From positions 1-7,062 of the forward strand of contig SVKH01000083.1 of NCBI GenBank assembly GCA_015068545.1: 7,062 nucleotides of DNA, read 5' to 3'. The stretch's first letter is position 1. Every line of letters begins with the position of its first letter. Shown in pieces: positions 5,073 to 7,062 of this stretch. Position numbers and translations under genes: made by a program. This DNA is from Oscillospiraceae bacterium. GTDB lineage: Bacteria; Bacillota; Clostridia; UBA1381. Under the pieces are notes generated by a model, which was given only the letters and a program-made list of their open reading frames with translations, was not told where the DNA came from and did no database searches.

Positions 5073-7062
5073 ATGAATCTGTCTTTTTCAACAAACCGTT
5101 GGGATGGTGTTGAGCTTAACGATTTCATAGATATTGCCAAGGAATACAAGTTCCGCGGCATCGAGATTCATGACGTTACCAAGGTTAAGCAAAGCACCAA
5201 CGAGGTATATCACAAGCTAATAGAAAACAAGCTTTCCATCTCATGTATAGACATGGTCTCTGACATCTCCTCGAACTTTGATGATGCCTTCGCCGAATTT
5301 ACCAAATGTATAGATTTCTGCAAGGCTTTGAGAACAAAGTACATTCGTATAAAAGCCTCTGATAACGAGGATGGTGCAATAGAATTTATCAAAAAAGCAT
5401 TACCAGTTGCAGAGGAAAACGGAGTTATCCTACTGGTAGAAACCGTAGGCATATATGCAGACACAAAAAGACTTGCTGAACTTTTAAACAGCTTTGCCAG
5501 TGACTTTTTGGGAGCATTGTGGGACTTCCACTATCCTTACAGACTATACGGCGAAGAACCAGATGCTACTATAAAAAATCTTGGCGCATATATTCGCCAC
5601 ATACATATAAAAGACTCTGAAAATAACAAAGACTTCAGCCTTGTAGGTGAAGGTTCACTTCCTATCGAGCAGATGCTGAACGTGCTTCGTTCTATAAACT
5701 ATAACGAGTTTATTTCTATTGAATGGGACCCTGAATGGGATAGTGACATTACCGATATAGATATTATATTCCCTCATTTTGTCAGCTATATGTCCCGATT
5801 TAAAAATCCATCCAGAGCTAAGTCTACTCTTTACGAGAATAAAGCAAAAACAGGTAAGTTCCCATGGAAAAAGGACGCACTTATCGAAAAAACATTTTCT
5901 CAGGTTCTGGATAAAATGGTTGAGGAATTTCCTGACCAATTGGCATTTAAATACACAACACTTGACTACACAAGGACATATTCCCAGTTCCGTGATGATG
6001 TTGACGTTTTCGCAAGAGCTTTGATAGCTATGGGAGTCCGTCCCGGAAGCCATGTGGCTGTATGGGCTACAAACGTGCCGGAATGGTACATAGCCTTCTG
6101 GGCTACGGTTAAGCTAGGAGCTGTTCTTGTTACAGTTAATACAGCATATAAAATTCACGAAGCAGAATACCTTTTGAAACAGTCCGATACTCACACACTT
6201 ATTATGATAGAAAGCTACCGTGATTCCAACTACAAGGAAATCATCAAGGAGCTTTGTCCAGAGCTTAGCGATACCAAAAAGGGAAATCATCTTCACTCCA
6301 AGCGTCTGCCATTTTTGCGAAACGTAGTTACGGTAGGCTTCTCTATGGAAGGATGTATGACATGGGAGGATGCTCTGGCAAAGTCATCCAACGTATCTAT
6401 CGAAGAAGTACAGCGCTACGCATCTCGTGTCAATATCCACGATGTATGCAATATGCAGTATACTTCCGGTACAACCGGCTTCCCAAAAGGTGTAATGCTT
6501 ACCCACTATAACGTGGTTAACAACGGTAAATGTATTGGTGACAGAATGGACCTTTCTACTGCCGATAGAATGATGATTCAGGTACCGATGTTCCACTGTT
6601 TCGGAATGGTGCTTGCTATGACAGCAACCATGACTCACGGGGGTACACTGCTACCGCTTCCTTATTTCACTCCAAAGCCGGCACTTACCTGTATAAATCA
6701 AGAAAGAATTACTGCATTCCACGGTGTTCCGACTATGTTTATAGCACTTTTGGAACATCCTGATTTTGAAAAAACCGATTTTTCTTATATGCGTACAGGT
6801 ATTATGGCAGGTTCTCCTTGCCCTGTATCTGCTATGGAAAAGGTTATAGACAAAATGAATATGCGTGAAATAACCATAGTTTATGGTCAGACTGAAAGCT
6901 CACCGGGATGTACTATGAGCAGTACAGACGATACCATAGATGTGCGTGTGAATACCGTAGGAAGAGCCCTTCCTGAAATAGAGTGTAAGATCGTGGACCC
7001 TGAAACAGGCGAAGATCTACCGGATAATGTAACAGGTGAATTTGTTGCACGAGGCTACAATA
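5073..7062 (+). CDS. Sugar isomerase/epimerase-like TIM barrel fused to AMP-forming acyl-CoA ligase, 3' end outside the window
   Basis: One uninterrupted frame of 663 codons runs off the right edge. Residues 1 to about 245 form an AP-endonuclease-2/xylose-isomerase-like barrel of the IolE/IolI kind, with likely metal ligands Glu123 (LVETVG), Asp151 (LWDFHY), His176 or His178 (RHIHIKD) and Glu217 (SIEWDP). After a linker at about 246-265 comes a class I adenylate-forming ligase with YTSGTTGFPKG (463-473) and YGQTES (604-609); its C-terminal hinge and catalytic lysine lie beyond the window. The start at 5073 follows GAGGAGG (5058-5064), which is inside the end of the LeuA-like gene; the 3-base gap implies translational coupling and a joint function. 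The ligase half should make an acyl-CoA; the barrel would isomerise, epimerise or otherwise act on an oxygenated substrate or product. Substrates are unknown. I saw no stop codon or frameshift between the two domains. Confidence 0.88.
   Translation, partial: MNLSFSTNRWDGVELNDFIDIAKEYKFRGIEIHDVTKVKQSTNEVYHKLIENKLSISCIDMVSDISSNFDDAFAEFTKCIDFCKALRTKYIRIKASDNEDGAIEFIKKALPVAEENGVILLVETVGIYADTKRLAELLNSFASDFLGALWDFHYPYRLYGEEPDATIKNLGAYIRHIHIKDSENNKDFSLVGEGSLPIEQMLNVLRSINYNEFISIEWDPEWDSDITDIDIIFPHFVSYMSRFKNPSRAKSTLYENKAKTGKFPWKKDALIEKTFSQVLDKMVEEFPDQLAFKYTTLDYTRTYSQFRDDVDVFARALIAMGVRPGSHVAVWATNVPEWYIAFWATVKLGAVLVTVNTAYKIHEAEYLLKQSDTHTLIMIESYRDSNYKEIIKELCPELSDTKKGNHLHSKRLPFLRNVVTVGFSMEGCMTWEDALAKSSNVSIEEVQRYASRVNIHDVCNMQYTSGTTGFPKGVMLTHYNVVNNGKCIGDRMDLSTADRMMIQVPMFHCFGMVLAMTATMTHGGTLLPLPYFTPKPALTCINQERITAFHGVPTMFIALLEHPDFEKTDFSYMRTGIMAGSPCPVSAMEKVIDKMNMREITIVYGQTESSPGCTMSSTDDTIDVRVNTVGRALPEIECKIVDPETGEDLPDNVTGEFVARGYN

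Noticed and set aside
5655..6053. Minus-strand 132-codon frame opposite the fusion gene
   Set aside because: The plus-strand frame carries clear barrel and ligase motifs through this region; the opposite frame is a shadow.

Overview
The window looks like chromosomal DNA from an anaerobic Firmicute, probably a gut or rumen Clostridia member. The reasons are AT-rich intergenic DNA, AGGAGG-type ribosome binding sites, near-consensus TTGACA/TATAAT promoters, a T-box leader, and the start of an oxygen-sensitive indolepyruvate:ferredoxin oxidoreductase gene. I cannot fix the genus from the sequence.

Layout. (1) Minus strand, 2482 down to 1: a consensus promoter, a complete T-box leader whose best specifier reading is UAC (Tyr), an AMP-forming acyl/aryl-CoA ligase (2123-483), a roughly 430-base spacer holding two tandem 117-bp repeats, and the first 17 codons of iorA. 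(2) Plus strand, 2561-3407: a divergent promoter and a single alpha/beta-hydrolase (esterase-like) gene. (3) Plus strand, 3425 to the end: a promoter, a 31-residue leader peptide with CTC-CTC and CTA-CTA-CTC leucine codons, mutually exclusive hairpins ending in an intrinsic terminator, then a divergent LeuA-like protein (3678-5069), then after 3 bases a two-domain gene (5073 to beyond 7062). That last gene fuses a sugar isomerase/epimerase-type TIM barrel to an AMP-forming acyl-CoA ligase; it is open to the window edge.

How the genes may work together. Both operons carry an acyl-CoA ligase and both sit behind an attenuator that responds to amino-acid supply (uncharged tRNA-Tyr in one, leucine-codon stalling in the other). 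A ligase plus IorA behind a T-box makes most sense in the biosynthetic direction: arylacetate to arylacetyl-CoA, then reductive carboxylation to the aryl-pyruvate and on to the aromatic amino acid. The second operon may be a parallel leucine or branched-chain-related system, but its LeuA-like protein has lost the usual HxH metal site while keeping the leucine-sensing type C-terminal domain, so its chemistry is open. The most novel item is the leucine-attenuated pair of a degenerate LeuA and a TIM-barrel/ligase fusion.
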